Source of the DNA: Akkermansiaceae bacterium
GTDB lineage: Bacteria; Verrucomicrobiota; Verrucomicrobiia; Verrucomicrobiales; Akkermansiaceae
Direction: 5' to 3'
Assembly (NCBI GenBank): GCA_021202525.1
Contig: JAJQCV010000053.1
Span: 1 to 36,206 of the forward strand
Length of the DNA: 36,206 bases
A program made the position numbers and the translations under genes. The first letter of the stretch is position 1; each line of letters begins with the position of its first letter. The notes under the pieces are model-generated. The model saw only the letters and a list, made by a program, of their open reading frames with translations, was not told the DNA's origin and ran no database searches. Shown piece by piece: positions 23,856-30,479 of the stretch.

Positions 23856-24815
23856 TTAGGAGAAGATTCTTAACCTTCTCCTTGGATGAAAATTTTGGAG
23901 AATGACTTTTTGTTTGGCGGTGCTGACGTGGGTGTAGATTTGGGTGGTGGCGAGTGAGCTGTGGCCGAGAATGGTTTGGATATATTTGATGTCTACACCT
24001 TCTTCCAAGAGGAGGGTGGCGAAGGTATGGCGGAATGTATGGGGTGTTACGGGTTTGAGGATGCCGGATTTCAAGGCCAGTTTTTTGACCATGATTCTTA
24101 CCGACTGGGAGGAGAGATTATGGCCCCTCCGGTTGATGAAGAAGCATGTGTTTGGCCGCGATGAGGACAGGCAAAGGCGCTGGTATTCCCGCAGGGCTTC
24201 CAGAATGGCTTCCTGGCATATTTGGATGACACGCTCCTTGCCGCCTTTTCCATAGACTTTGATGAAGCCGTTGGCGAGGTTTACGGAGGAGAGGTGCAGG
24301 GCACATAGTTCCGATACCCGGATGCCGGTGCCGAATAAGAGTTCTACTACCGCAATGTTGCGGATGATTTCCTGATAGTGGTATCCCGTTTTGCCGGAAC
24401 AGGCGTTTTTTTCCCGGTAGAGTGTCGTCAGGATGGAAGTTACTTCCATGGAGTCCATCACGGGAGGGAGCAGGAAGGGGACCTTGATGTTGATTTTGAG
24501 TTTCCGCATGGGGTTGATGAAGTCGTCGTCTTCCATTTCAATGAAGTTCAGCATGGCCTTGAGCGTGGCCATTTTTCTTTTCATGGTTTTGGGCTGGAAG
24601 CATGACAGCGATTTGACGTATTGCTTCAAGTCTTCCGCAGAGATGGAAGGCAGGGAGCAGACCGCCCTTTGATTGATCATGAAGCCTGCAAATTGCCGCA
24701 AGTCGGTTGCGTAGGCTTTCAGGGTCTTTTCACTGAGGTTTTTTTCATATTGGGAATGGAACAGGAATCGTTCGATGGTTTTTTCCAATAGCGATGAGTA
24801 TGATGTATTTGGCAT
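23856..24815 (-). CDS. Tyrosine recombinase (XerC/D-like phage-integrase family)
   Basis: 319 aa. An N-terminal SAM-like core-binding domain (about 8-95: FLFHSQYEKNLSEKTLKAYATDLRQF) precedes the catalytic domain. Active-site residues are complete: Arg166 (GTGIRVSEL), Lys in YGKGGKER (190 or 193), His259 and Arg262 (PHTFRHTFA), His285 (LGHSSLATT) and nucleophile Tyr294 (QIYTH). It should therefore cut and rejoin short dyad sites with a 6-8 bp spacer, as in XerCD, integrases or DNA invertases of this family. Base composition is close to that of the chromosome, unlike the AT-rich genes next to it. It is transcribed toward the two-gene module and ends 4 nt from an 18-bp repeat with a 7-bp spacer. 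The last codons include an 8-bp hairpin (23858-23865 with 23875-23882). True XerC or XerD is less likely given the context. Confidence 0.9.
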   Translation of the reverse strand: MPNTSYSSLLEKTIERFLFHSQYEKNLSEKTLKAYATDLRQFAGFMINQRAVCSLPSISAEDLKQYVKSLSCFQPKTMKRKMATLKAMLNFIEMEDDDFINPMRKLKINIKVPFLLPPVMDSMEVTSILTTLYREKNACSGKTGYHYQEIIRNIAVVELLFGTGIRVSELCALHLSSVNLANGFIKVYGKGGKERVIQICQEAILEALREYQRLCLSSSRPNTCFFINRRGHNLSSQSVRIMVKKLALKSGILKPVTPHTFRHTFATLLLEEGVDIKYIQTILGHSSLATTQIYTHVSTAKQKVILQNFHPRRRLRIFS

Positions 24816-24823
24816 GACGGAAC

Positions 24824-24852
24824 GGAATAGTGAGAGTGCCGCACGGGTGCAA
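24824..24852 (-). promoter_or_regulatory. Predicted promoter of the tyrosine recombinase
   Basis: On the minus strand: TTGCAC (24852-24847), 17-nt spacer, TATTCC (24829-24824), then only 8 nt to the ATG at 24815. The message would be nearly leaderless. Confidence 0.5.
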
Positions 24853-24863
24853 GGTCCTTTTTG

Positions 24864-24878
24864 TGCCTGAATCAGGCA
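24864..24878. promoter_or_regulatory. Palindrome upstream of the recombinase promoter (candidate operator)
   Basis: TGCCTGA, one central A, TCAGGCA: perfect 7-bp arms, centred about 22 bp upstream of the predicted -35 element of the recombinase gene. It could bind a dimeric regulator controlling recombinase expression. Confidence 0.4.
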
Positions 24879-25553
24879 GGGGCGTTCAGGTCATGGGACA
24901 GGAGCAGTAAAAAAGCGGGAAATAAAGGGGAAAGGGCGGGTTACAGAGTCGGGGAGAAGCGGTTTTCATGAATAGGGTATAAAAGAATATGGCGGGCGGA
25001 TTTTTACGTTTCGTAGTGGGTGGTTTGTCGTAGACCATCGGAGGCATTCGGCGCCCGGTCCAGATGCGTTTGAGTTTATTTCCCCTGTTCTGCGTTTTCC
25101 GATGGATGAAAGGCTGCCTTCTTGTCCGGAAGAGAGTTGGGTAAATTAACTTCTTTAAAAACTGTTGTTGCCATAGGGGAAGGCGTTGCTTTCATCCGAT
25201 TGCAGGAAAGGAAAAAGGGAGTTCCAGGGAGGGCTTCACCGGGTGCCGTTGAGGGGATTGTTATTCCTCCCGGGCTGATTTCTTTTATCCGGTTTTTTAC
25301 GGGAAGATAGTAGTGTGAAAGGAGCGGCGGAATTCCCGGAGAGGCCACGTTAGGGGATATTGGAGAACTTTTCTTTCCTATCCCCCTTGGAATGTGTGGA
25401 TTGACCCAGCCGGAGATTTTGTTTTTCCGGACGGATGATGCCGGCAGGAGTTGCCGGGTGATGAATACCCTGTGGAATTTTATTGGAGTGCGGACATTTT
25501 CGGCCTCCCCGTTTCTCAAAAAATGATTGCCGTGGCCGTGTGAAATGGGTAGC
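24879..25553. other. Long intergenic stretch without a supportable gene
   Basis: About 675 nt between the recombinase regulatory region and the first prepilin gene. A minus-strand frame (25076-25555) and a short plus-strand frame (25122-25310) are open, but their translations are Pro/Ser/Gly-rich without recognisable domains. I see no tRNA, no repeat array and no convincing terminator. It may hold remnants of insertion events or an uncharacterised RNA. Confidence 0.45.
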
Positions 25554-26297
25554 ATGCCAAAAATCGTTGTTCAATCCTGCATGACCTGTATGAGAAATTT
25601 TTCCGCACATTCCAGAGCTGCACATTTTCGTTTTTCCGCAGGGGGCAAGGGGTTTACCCTGGTGGAATTGATCGTCGTCATCACCATCATGGTTGCCATG
25701 ATGGCTCTTGCCGCCAGCATGCTGAGAGGCGGCGGCCGGGCGCAGGGGCTCCAGTCCGCCGTTGAAATGGTGGACGGCATGGTGCAGGAGGCCCGGCTGG
25801 ATGCCATGGGCAAGGGAACCTGGAGCCGCCTGATTATTGTCAGCACCCCCGACGACGCGAGCCGGAACATGCGCACCCTGGGCGTGATGTCCAAGAATAC
25901 GCGCACCGGCAAGTGGCACCTTGTCAACCGCCTGCAGACGCTCCCCGCCGGATTTTATATCAGCCCCACCTACAGCACCCTGCTGGAAGGTTCGGGCAAG
26001 TCCAGGGCCAAAAGCACCCACAAGAGCTTTTCCAGCCGGGACGGACAGGATACCGTCAATCTGCCCGGCAATGGTCTGACCGATATTTATTTCATTGAGT
26101 TTGACGAGGAGGGCCGCATGTCCCAGCCGAATGCTCCCACCCGCCTGGTGGTGGTTTCCGGCTCTGCCGGGGACGGCAAGGAGGAACGCCCCGCCCCCAT
26201 GACGGACGGCAAGCCGGGGCTGGCTGGCGGCATCGTGATTTATCCCAAGGGCAATATAAGCCGCCTGAGGACGGATGAGCAGGTGATTCCCCAATAA
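25554..26297 (+). CDS. Prepilin-like (type II pseudopilin) protein 1
   Basis: About 247 aa. A basic leader ends in GGKG, followed by FTLVELIVVITIMVAMMALAASML: the class III signal with Gly at -1, Phe at +1 and Glu at +5, cut by prepilin peptidase. After the hydrophobic helix comes a soluble domain with LVVVSGSAGDG and IVIYPKGNISRL strands, similar in plan to GspH-like minor pseudopilins. The start is uncertain: the frame is open from a TTG at 25527, with ATGs at 25545, 25554, 25581 and 25590. I list 25554; 25590 would give a more typical short leader. It is the first of three prepilin genes with 20- and 27-nt gaps. The trio could belong to the Verrucomicrobia-specific Verru_Chthon cassette families, which I cannot verify here. 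Confidence 0.8.
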   Translation: MPKIVVQSCMTCMRNFSAHSRAAHFRFSAGGKGFTLVELIVVITIMVAMMALAASMLRGGGRAQGLQSAVEMVDGMVQEARLDAMGKGTWSRLIIVSTPDDASRNMRTLGVMSKNTRTGKWHLVNRLQTLPAGFYISPTYSTLLEGSGKSRAKSTHKSFSSRDGQDTVNLPGNGLTDIYFIEFDEEGRMSQPNAPTRLVVVSGSAGDGKEERPAPMTDGKPGLAGGIVIYPKGNISRLRTDEQVIPQ

Positions 26298-26317
26298 TTT
26301 TACAGGATTTTACTACC

Positions 26318-27121
26318 ATGTTGATCAATCGTATGAAACAGGTTCGTTCCAAAGGGTTTACCCTGACAGAAGTGGTGCTTGCCATCGGCGTGGTCGGGGT
26401 GCTGATCGTGGTGTTTATGGCCATGTTCATTCCGGCCAGGAGAACGGTCCAGGCCGCCCTGACCATTCGTGAGGCGGACCGCATCGTGCATGCCCTGACG
26501 GCGGAGCTTGGAGAGCTCCGTAATTCGGAACGGGCGGCTGGCAATGCAAAGAAGTCTTCCCCCGGCAGGTATGTTTCCGCCTTTGACAAGGCTTTTTACT
26601 GGATGCAGTTTACGGCAAAGCCCGCCACCACCATTCTGGTGTACAATTACCGGGCGGATTTGTCCAAGCCCGTGCGCAAGGACGGCACGCCCCAGCCCTG
26701 GCTGGAGGACGGCGGCAGCATTCCTGGCAGGAATTCCGCCGTGGTGACGGGCGTATGCCTGGCGAACAACAAGGACCGCTGGAATGATTTCAAGGCCCTG
26801 GTGGGGCCCGTGTTCGCGGTGCGCATGACCCAGCTTGTGGTGGAGCGCATGGATTCCAACGCCTACGGCTACAAGCTGGCTCCCAAGTACGCCGTGATTT
26901 CCAACCCCTACAACCGTGGACGGATCATTACGGACCCGTCCCAGTACGTGTACACGGCGGAGAAGGGGGGCGGCGGCCTGAACCTGCCCTGGGGGGCGGA
27001 AGTGCTGTACCAGGCGGAGTTTTTCCAATTGCTGAATACGGACCCGGAACGTTTGCAGAACACGACATGGGAGAATTTGAAGACGCCCGTGTTCACGCGC
27101 AACCTCGCCTTCCGCCGTTAA
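26318..27121 (+). CDS. Prepilin-like (type II pseudopilin) protein 2
   Basis: 267 aa. A leader of 13 residues (MLINRMKQVRSKG) precedes FTLTEVVLAIGVVGVLIVVFMAMF, with Gly at -1, Phe at +1 and Glu at +5. The pilin helix is followed by a soluble domain of about 220 residues with alternating strands and the segment LTAELGELRNSERAAGNA, but no motif I recognise. The ATG at 26318 is well placed, 20 nt after the previous stop. It is presumably assembled with its two neighbours into a pseudopilus tip-like complex, by analogy with minor pseudopilins of type II secretion. Confidence 0.82.
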   Translation: MLINRMKQVRSKGFTLTEVVLAIGVVGVLIVVFMAMFIPARRTVQAALTIREADRIVHALTAELGELRNSERAAGNAKKSSPGRYVSAFDKAFYWMQFTAKPATTILVYNYRADLSKPVRKDGTPQPWLEDGGSIPGRNSAVVTGVCLANNKDRWNDFKALVGPVFAVRMTQLVVERMDSNAYGYKLAPKYAVISNPYNRGRIITDPSQYVYTAEKGGGGLNLPWGAEVLYQAEFFQLLNTDPERLQNTTWENLKTPVFTRNLAFRR

Positions 27122-27148
27122 CCGCACCATCAAGATACTGAAAGAATC

Positions 27149-28219
27149 ATGAAGACATTTGCCAAAATCAAGTCCGGCGCGTTTACTCTGATTGAGCTGC
27201 TGGCGGCCATGACGATCACGACGATTCTTGTGCTTGTGATCGTGGCGCTGACGTCCCGCGGAGTGGATATTTGGAGATGGGTGCTTCAGGACGTGCGGAC
27301 GACGACCCTCGCCCGTACGGCGATGGATACCATGACCAAGGATTTTGAGAGCATGCAGTTCCGTCCCGGAAATCCCTTTGAATGGATGCTCGTGCAGAGG
27401 GACAGCGATCTTGCCGGCCGCGGCGCCCGGACCGCCTCTTCCTCCCAAGCCAGAGGGCGCAGGCCTTCCGCCGGAGAGTCCCGCGTCAATATGATGACCA
27501 TGGGGCCGGAAGGCGCCAAGATTACGAATGCCTCCCAGTTGATTTTCTTTACCACGCCCACGGACCGCAATCCTGCCAAGTCCAGCATGGACATGCGGAA
27601 CGACCGCATCATCGGCGACGTGAATTGCGTGGGCTACAAGCTGCTTTACCGTGACCAGATTCTGGACCGGGACGCCTCGTCCGAGTCCGACGGGTTCCCC
27701 GTGTACGCCCTGTACCGCAATCTGGTCAATGCGGCGGATACCGTGCGGGATCTTCTGGGCAAGGAGGACCTTTGGGCCGCCTATTCCCGTTTTCAGCAGG
27801 ATGAAACCGTCCCTTCCAATTTCCTGGTGGAGAATGTGGTGGAAATGACCCTCATTTTTGAAGTGGACTACCAGAAGAAGATCGGCAGTTCCGGCAGCAA
27901 CAAGTCCGACAAGGATGCGACGCAGAGGGCATCCGTCCTGATCCCCGTCATGACGACAGGCGCCAACCGCCTGGGGTCCTGCTCCCAGATGGACGTGTAC
28001 GGCAACCGGCTGGACGTGATCGGCAGCGGCATGGATATTGACGATTTGAAGTCGGGCCGCGTCACCGGAGTGACCATTTCCATGACGGTGGTGACGGATG
28101 AAGGCATGGCCCTGGTGGACCAGATACGCAAGGGGCGTCCCGCTCCCTCTCCGGAAGAGTTTTTCGAACGTTACACCAGATCCTTCACGCAGCGCGTTTC
28201 TCTTCCGCTGAGCCATTAG
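27149..28219 (+). CDS. Prepilin-like protein 3, atypical cleavage site (GspJ-like size)
   Basis: 356 aa. The leader MKTFAKIKSGA precedes FTLIELLAAMTITTILVLVIVALTS. Glu at +5 is conserved, but the residue at -1 is Ala rather than the near-invariant Gly (Gly is at -2). The long soluble part includes LQDVRTTTLARTAMDTMTKDFESM, a Ser/Arg/Gly-rich loop (about 92-112) and strand-rich C-terminal sequence. Its size and position as the third pseudopilin suggest a GspJ/K-like tip role or the Verru_Chthon protein C family; both are guesses. It follows the second prepilin by 27 nt. No secretion ATPase or secretin gene is in the window. Confidence 0.8.
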   Translation: MKTFAKIKSGAFTLIELLAAMTITTILVLVIVALTSRGVDIWRWVLQDVRTTTLARTAMDTMTKDFESMQFRPGNPFEWMLVQRDSDLAGRGARTASSSQARGRRPSAGESRVNMMTMGPEGAKITNASQLIFFTTPTDRNPAKSSMDMRNDRIIGDVNCVGYKLLYRDQILDRDASSESDGFPVYALYRNLVNAADTVRDLLGKEDLWAAYSRFQQDETVPSNFLVENVVEMTLIFEVDYQKKIGSSGSNKSDKDATQRASVLIPVMTTGANRLGSCSQMDVYGNRLDVIGSGMDIDDLKSGRVTGVTISMTVVTDEGMALVDQIRKGRPAPSPEEFFERYTRSFTQRVSLPLSH

Positions 28220-28317
28220 GCCCAAGTCCGGAACAGCCGGCAGCCGCCTGTTTTCACGGCGTCCCGCCTTGTCCGGAACGGCATTCCCGATCTTGTTTTT
28301 AACCCCGTTTCCGATCT

Positions 28318-29055
28318 ATGCCGGGATTTGCAGATGTTGTGGGCAATTTGCCTCCGTTGCCGGAGCTGATCCTGTGGCGCGATCCCGTGGCCAGAAGCGC
28401 AGCGGAAGCCATGGCCGTGGATGAGGCCCTTCTGGAATGGGGGGAATCCCCCGTTCTGCGGATATACCGGTGGGGGGAGCCTGCCGTGACGTTCGGCTAT
28501 TTTGACGAGGAGAGCACGGCCAGGAGGATTTTCCCCGGAGGGGAGTTGCATTTTGTCCGCCGTTGGACGGGCGGGGGCATCGTGGATCACCGGCAGGATA
28601 TTCCCTTTACCCTGGCCATGCACCGCAGAGACGGGCAGGGACGCCCTTCCAGCGCCACCTTGTACCGGTGGATTCACGGGGCGCTGGCCCGCGTGCTGAA
28701 GGATTGCGGCGTGGAGTGTGTGATGCTGGCCGGGGACGCTCCCGATGGAGGCCGCGCCTGTTTTTCCAGCCCCGTGACCAGTGACCTGGTGCTGCCTTCC
28801 GGGGAAAAGCTGGCGGGCGGGGGCCAGAGGCGCGTGCGCGACGGCGTCCTCCACCAGGGCAGCATCCAGAATTGCCGCCTGCCTGACGTCTGGGACGTGA
28901 TGCTTGCCTCCCGCCTGGCGGATACGCATGTGCTGCGTACGGATTCCTCCCTTTTCCCCGGCATGGCCGCCCGCGTGGCGGACCTGCTAGCATCCAAGTA
29001 TTCCACTGAAGAGTGGAGAAACGGCGTCCGTCACGGCCGTTCCGCGCATTCCTGA
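28318..29055 (+). CDS. Lipoate-protein ligase A / octanoyltransferase family protein (BPL_LplA_LipB)
   Basis: 245 aa. The fold is identified by LRIYRWGEPAVTFGYF, the nucleotide or lipoyl loop VRRWTGGGIVDHRQDIPFTL (family RR-x-GGG) and the active-site Lys segment SGEKLAGGGQRRVRDGVLHQGSI. Family members attach lipoate or octanoate to the lipoyl domains of 2-oxoacid dehydrogenases or the glycine cleavage H protein. The adenylate-forming and transferase branches share these motifs, so ligase versus transferase cannot be settled. The C-terminal accessory domain of E. coli LplA is absent, as in short LplA-like or LipM-type enzymes. It is followed after 24 nt by an aldo/keto reductase in the same direction. 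Confidence 0.83.
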   Translation: MPGFADVVGNLPPLPELILWRDPVARSAAEAMAVDEALLEWGESPVLRIYRWGEPAVTFGYFDEESTARRIFPGGELHFVRRWTGGGIVDHRQDIPFTLAMHRRDGQGRPSSATLYRWIHGALARVLKDCGVECVMLAGDAPDGGRACFSSPVTSDLVLPSGEKLAGGGQRRVRDGVLHQGSIQNCRLPDVWDVMLASRLADTHVLRTDSSLFPGMAARVADLLASKYSTEEWRNGVRHGRSAHS

Positions 29056-29079
29056 TTAATCCCATTGAATTGAAAAACC

Positions 29080-30066
29080 ATGAGTTATTTGCCTGATCCG
29101 GAACGTTATGCCGGTACCGACTACCGCCGCTGCGGTCGGTCGGGATTGCTGCTACCCCCCGTGTCGCTGGGGCTGTGGCACAATTTCGGCGCGGAGTCCG
29201 ATTACGAGAATGCGCGCCGTCTTGTTCACGGCGCTTTTGATTCCGGCATTACCTATTTTGACCTGGCAAATAATTACGGGCCGCCCCCCGGCTCCGCGGA
29301 AGAGTGCTTCGGCCGCATTTTCATGCAGGATTTGTCCCGTTACCGCGATGAACTCGTGATTGCCACCAAGGCGGGGCATTTGATGTGGGAGGGACCGTAC
29401 GGGGACTGGGGCTCCCGCAAGCACATGCTTTCCAGCCTGAACCAGTCCCTTTCCCGGATGAAGCTGGATTATGTGGATATTTTTTACGCGCACCGGCATG
29501 ATCCGGAAACTCCGCTGGAAGAGACGGCGGGGGCTCTCGTCACGGCAGTTCAGTCCGGAAAGGCCCTGTATGCGGGCATTTCCAAATTCCCGGCGGAACA
29601 GACCCGGCAGATATGCGCCATGCTCCGGGAAGCCCGCGTGCCATGCCTGGTGCACCAGCTCCGGTACAATATGTTCAACCGGGAGCCGGAGGCGGGAGTT
29701 TTTGCCGCCATCCGCGAGGAAGGGCTCGGCTGCGTGGCATTTTCCCCTCTGGCGCAGGGGATGCTGACGGACCGTTATCTGGAGGGCATTCCCGCGGATT
29801 CCCGCGCGGCGGGGGCTTCCGTCTTCCTGACGGAAGAACGCGTGCAGCAGCATGGGGACAGAGTCCGCCGCCTGGCAGCCCTGGCGCGGGAGCGCGGCCA
29901 GAGCCTGGCGCAGATGGCCCTGGCCTGGGTATTGAGGGATCCGGTCGTGACTACCGCCCTTATCGGGGCCAGCCGCCCCGCCCAGATCAGGGATTGCCTG
30001 GGTGCGTTGAAGAATACGCGGTTTTCTCCAGAGGAACTGGCCGTCATTGACAGCATGGCCGATTGA
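29080..30066 (+). CDS. gpr: Aldo/keto reductase, YghZ/Gpr type (L-glyceraldehyde 3-phosphate reductase-like)
   Basis: 328 aa NADPH-dependent (beta/alpha)8 reductase. The start MSYLPDPERYAG-TDYRRCGRSGLLLPPVSLGLWHNFG, the catalytic Asp-Tyr region FDLANNYGPPPGSAEE, the Lys in IATKAGHLMWEGPYGDWGSRKH and the VDIFYAHRHDPETPLEET segment closely follow the E. coli YghZ (AKR14) pattern. The C-terminal IGASRPAQI supplies the NADP-phosphate pocket. The E. coli enzyme reduces L-glyceraldehyde 3-phosphate and methylglyoxal, so a detoxifying role is plausible. It is probably co-transcribed with the lipoate-ligase-like gene (24-nt gap), although no pathway joins them. Confidence 0.88.
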   Translation: MSYLPDPERYAGTDYRRCGRSGLLLPPVSLGLWHNFGAESDYENARRLVHGAFDSGITYFDLANNYGPPPGSAEECFGRIFMQDLSRYRDELVIATKAGHLMWEGPYGDWGSRKHMLSSLNQSLSRMKLDYVDIFYAHRHDPETPLEETAGALVTAVQSGKALYAGISKFPAEQTRQICAMLREARVPCLVHQLRYNMFNREPEAGVFAAIREEGLGCVAFSPLAQGMLTDRYLEGIPADSRAAGASVFLTEERVQQHGDRVRRLAALARERGQSLAQMALAWVLRDPVVTTALIGASRPAQIRDCLGALKNTRFSPEELAVIDSMAD

Positions 30067-30420
30067 CGGATGGGGCTTCTCCTCCCGCGGTTTTGGGCTT
30101 TGCCTGCCGGGGGAAGAATGAACAGGATGCCTCAGGGGAGCGGAATGTCCCCGGAAAATGGCTGGCAGGAATGCCCCCATGCCCGGTGCGGGATGGCTTT
30201 TTGCCGCCTCGGGGGCGATGGCGGAGGGAACCGCCAGGTCCGGGCGCGCGTCCTGGGAGCAGAAGCGGCGGAAGCTTGGAAAAACAGCCTTCACGGAGGC
30301 AGGCCGCGCTTTGGATTAATCCTTGCAGAACTTGCTTCTTCCTTGTTCCGTTCCGGTTTCGCATCCGTCCTGGTCTTTCCGCAGGAAGGTGAATTTTCCG
30401 TCCCGGACAGCGGTTTTTTC
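30067..30420. other. Intergenic stretch without a supportable gene
   Basis: About 350 nt between the reductase and the pyrophosphatase promoter. Overlapping open frames exist on both strands (for example plus 30070-30429, minus 30044-30364), but their translations carry no domain and look like GC-driven artefacts. No clear terminator for the reductase was found. Confidence 0.5.
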
Positions 30421-30449
30421 TTGGAGTAAAGCCGGGGGAGTGCTATTTT
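30421..30449 (+). promoter_or_regulatory. Predicted promoter of the membrane pyrophosphatase gene
   Basis: TTGGAG (30421-30426), 17-nt spacer, TATTTT (30444-30449). The predicted start is near 30456, at the left edge of the palindrome described next, giving a leader of about 25 nt. Confidence 0.45.
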
Positions 30450-30454
30450 CCTAC

Positions 30455-30471
30455 CACTTTAATTTAAAGTG
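30455..30471. promoter_or_regulatory. 17-bp palindrome at the pyrophosphatase transcription start (candidate operator)
   Basis: CACTTTAA, one central T, TTAAAGTG: perfect 8-bp arms. It spans the predicted +1 to about +16 and ends 8 nt before the ATG at 30480. The position suits a repressor operator or a stem that shields the ribosome-binding region. Confidence 0.55.
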
Positions 30472-30479
30472 TACTGACA

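Noticed and set aside
23858-23882. 8-bp hairpin at the 3' end of the recombinase gene as a terminator
   Set aside because: It lies inside the coding sequence and lacks a T run after it on the minus strand. It could at most attenuate read-through into the ATPase gene.
19990-24900. Integrative element with direct-repeat att sites next to a tRNA
   Set aside because: I found no tRNA gene and no convincing direct repeat at the two boundaries; the only strong repeat is inverted, which fits inversion rather than integration.
25076-25555. Minus-strand 159-aa frame in the long spacer before the prepilin genes
   Set aside because: Pro/Ser-rich, no domain, no promoter or ribosome-binding signal, and it overlaps the prepilin gene start.
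30044-30429. Overlapping open frames on both strands between the reductase and the pyrophosphatase
   Set aside because: All have biased, repetitive composition and no recognisable domain, and one overlaps the reductase end.
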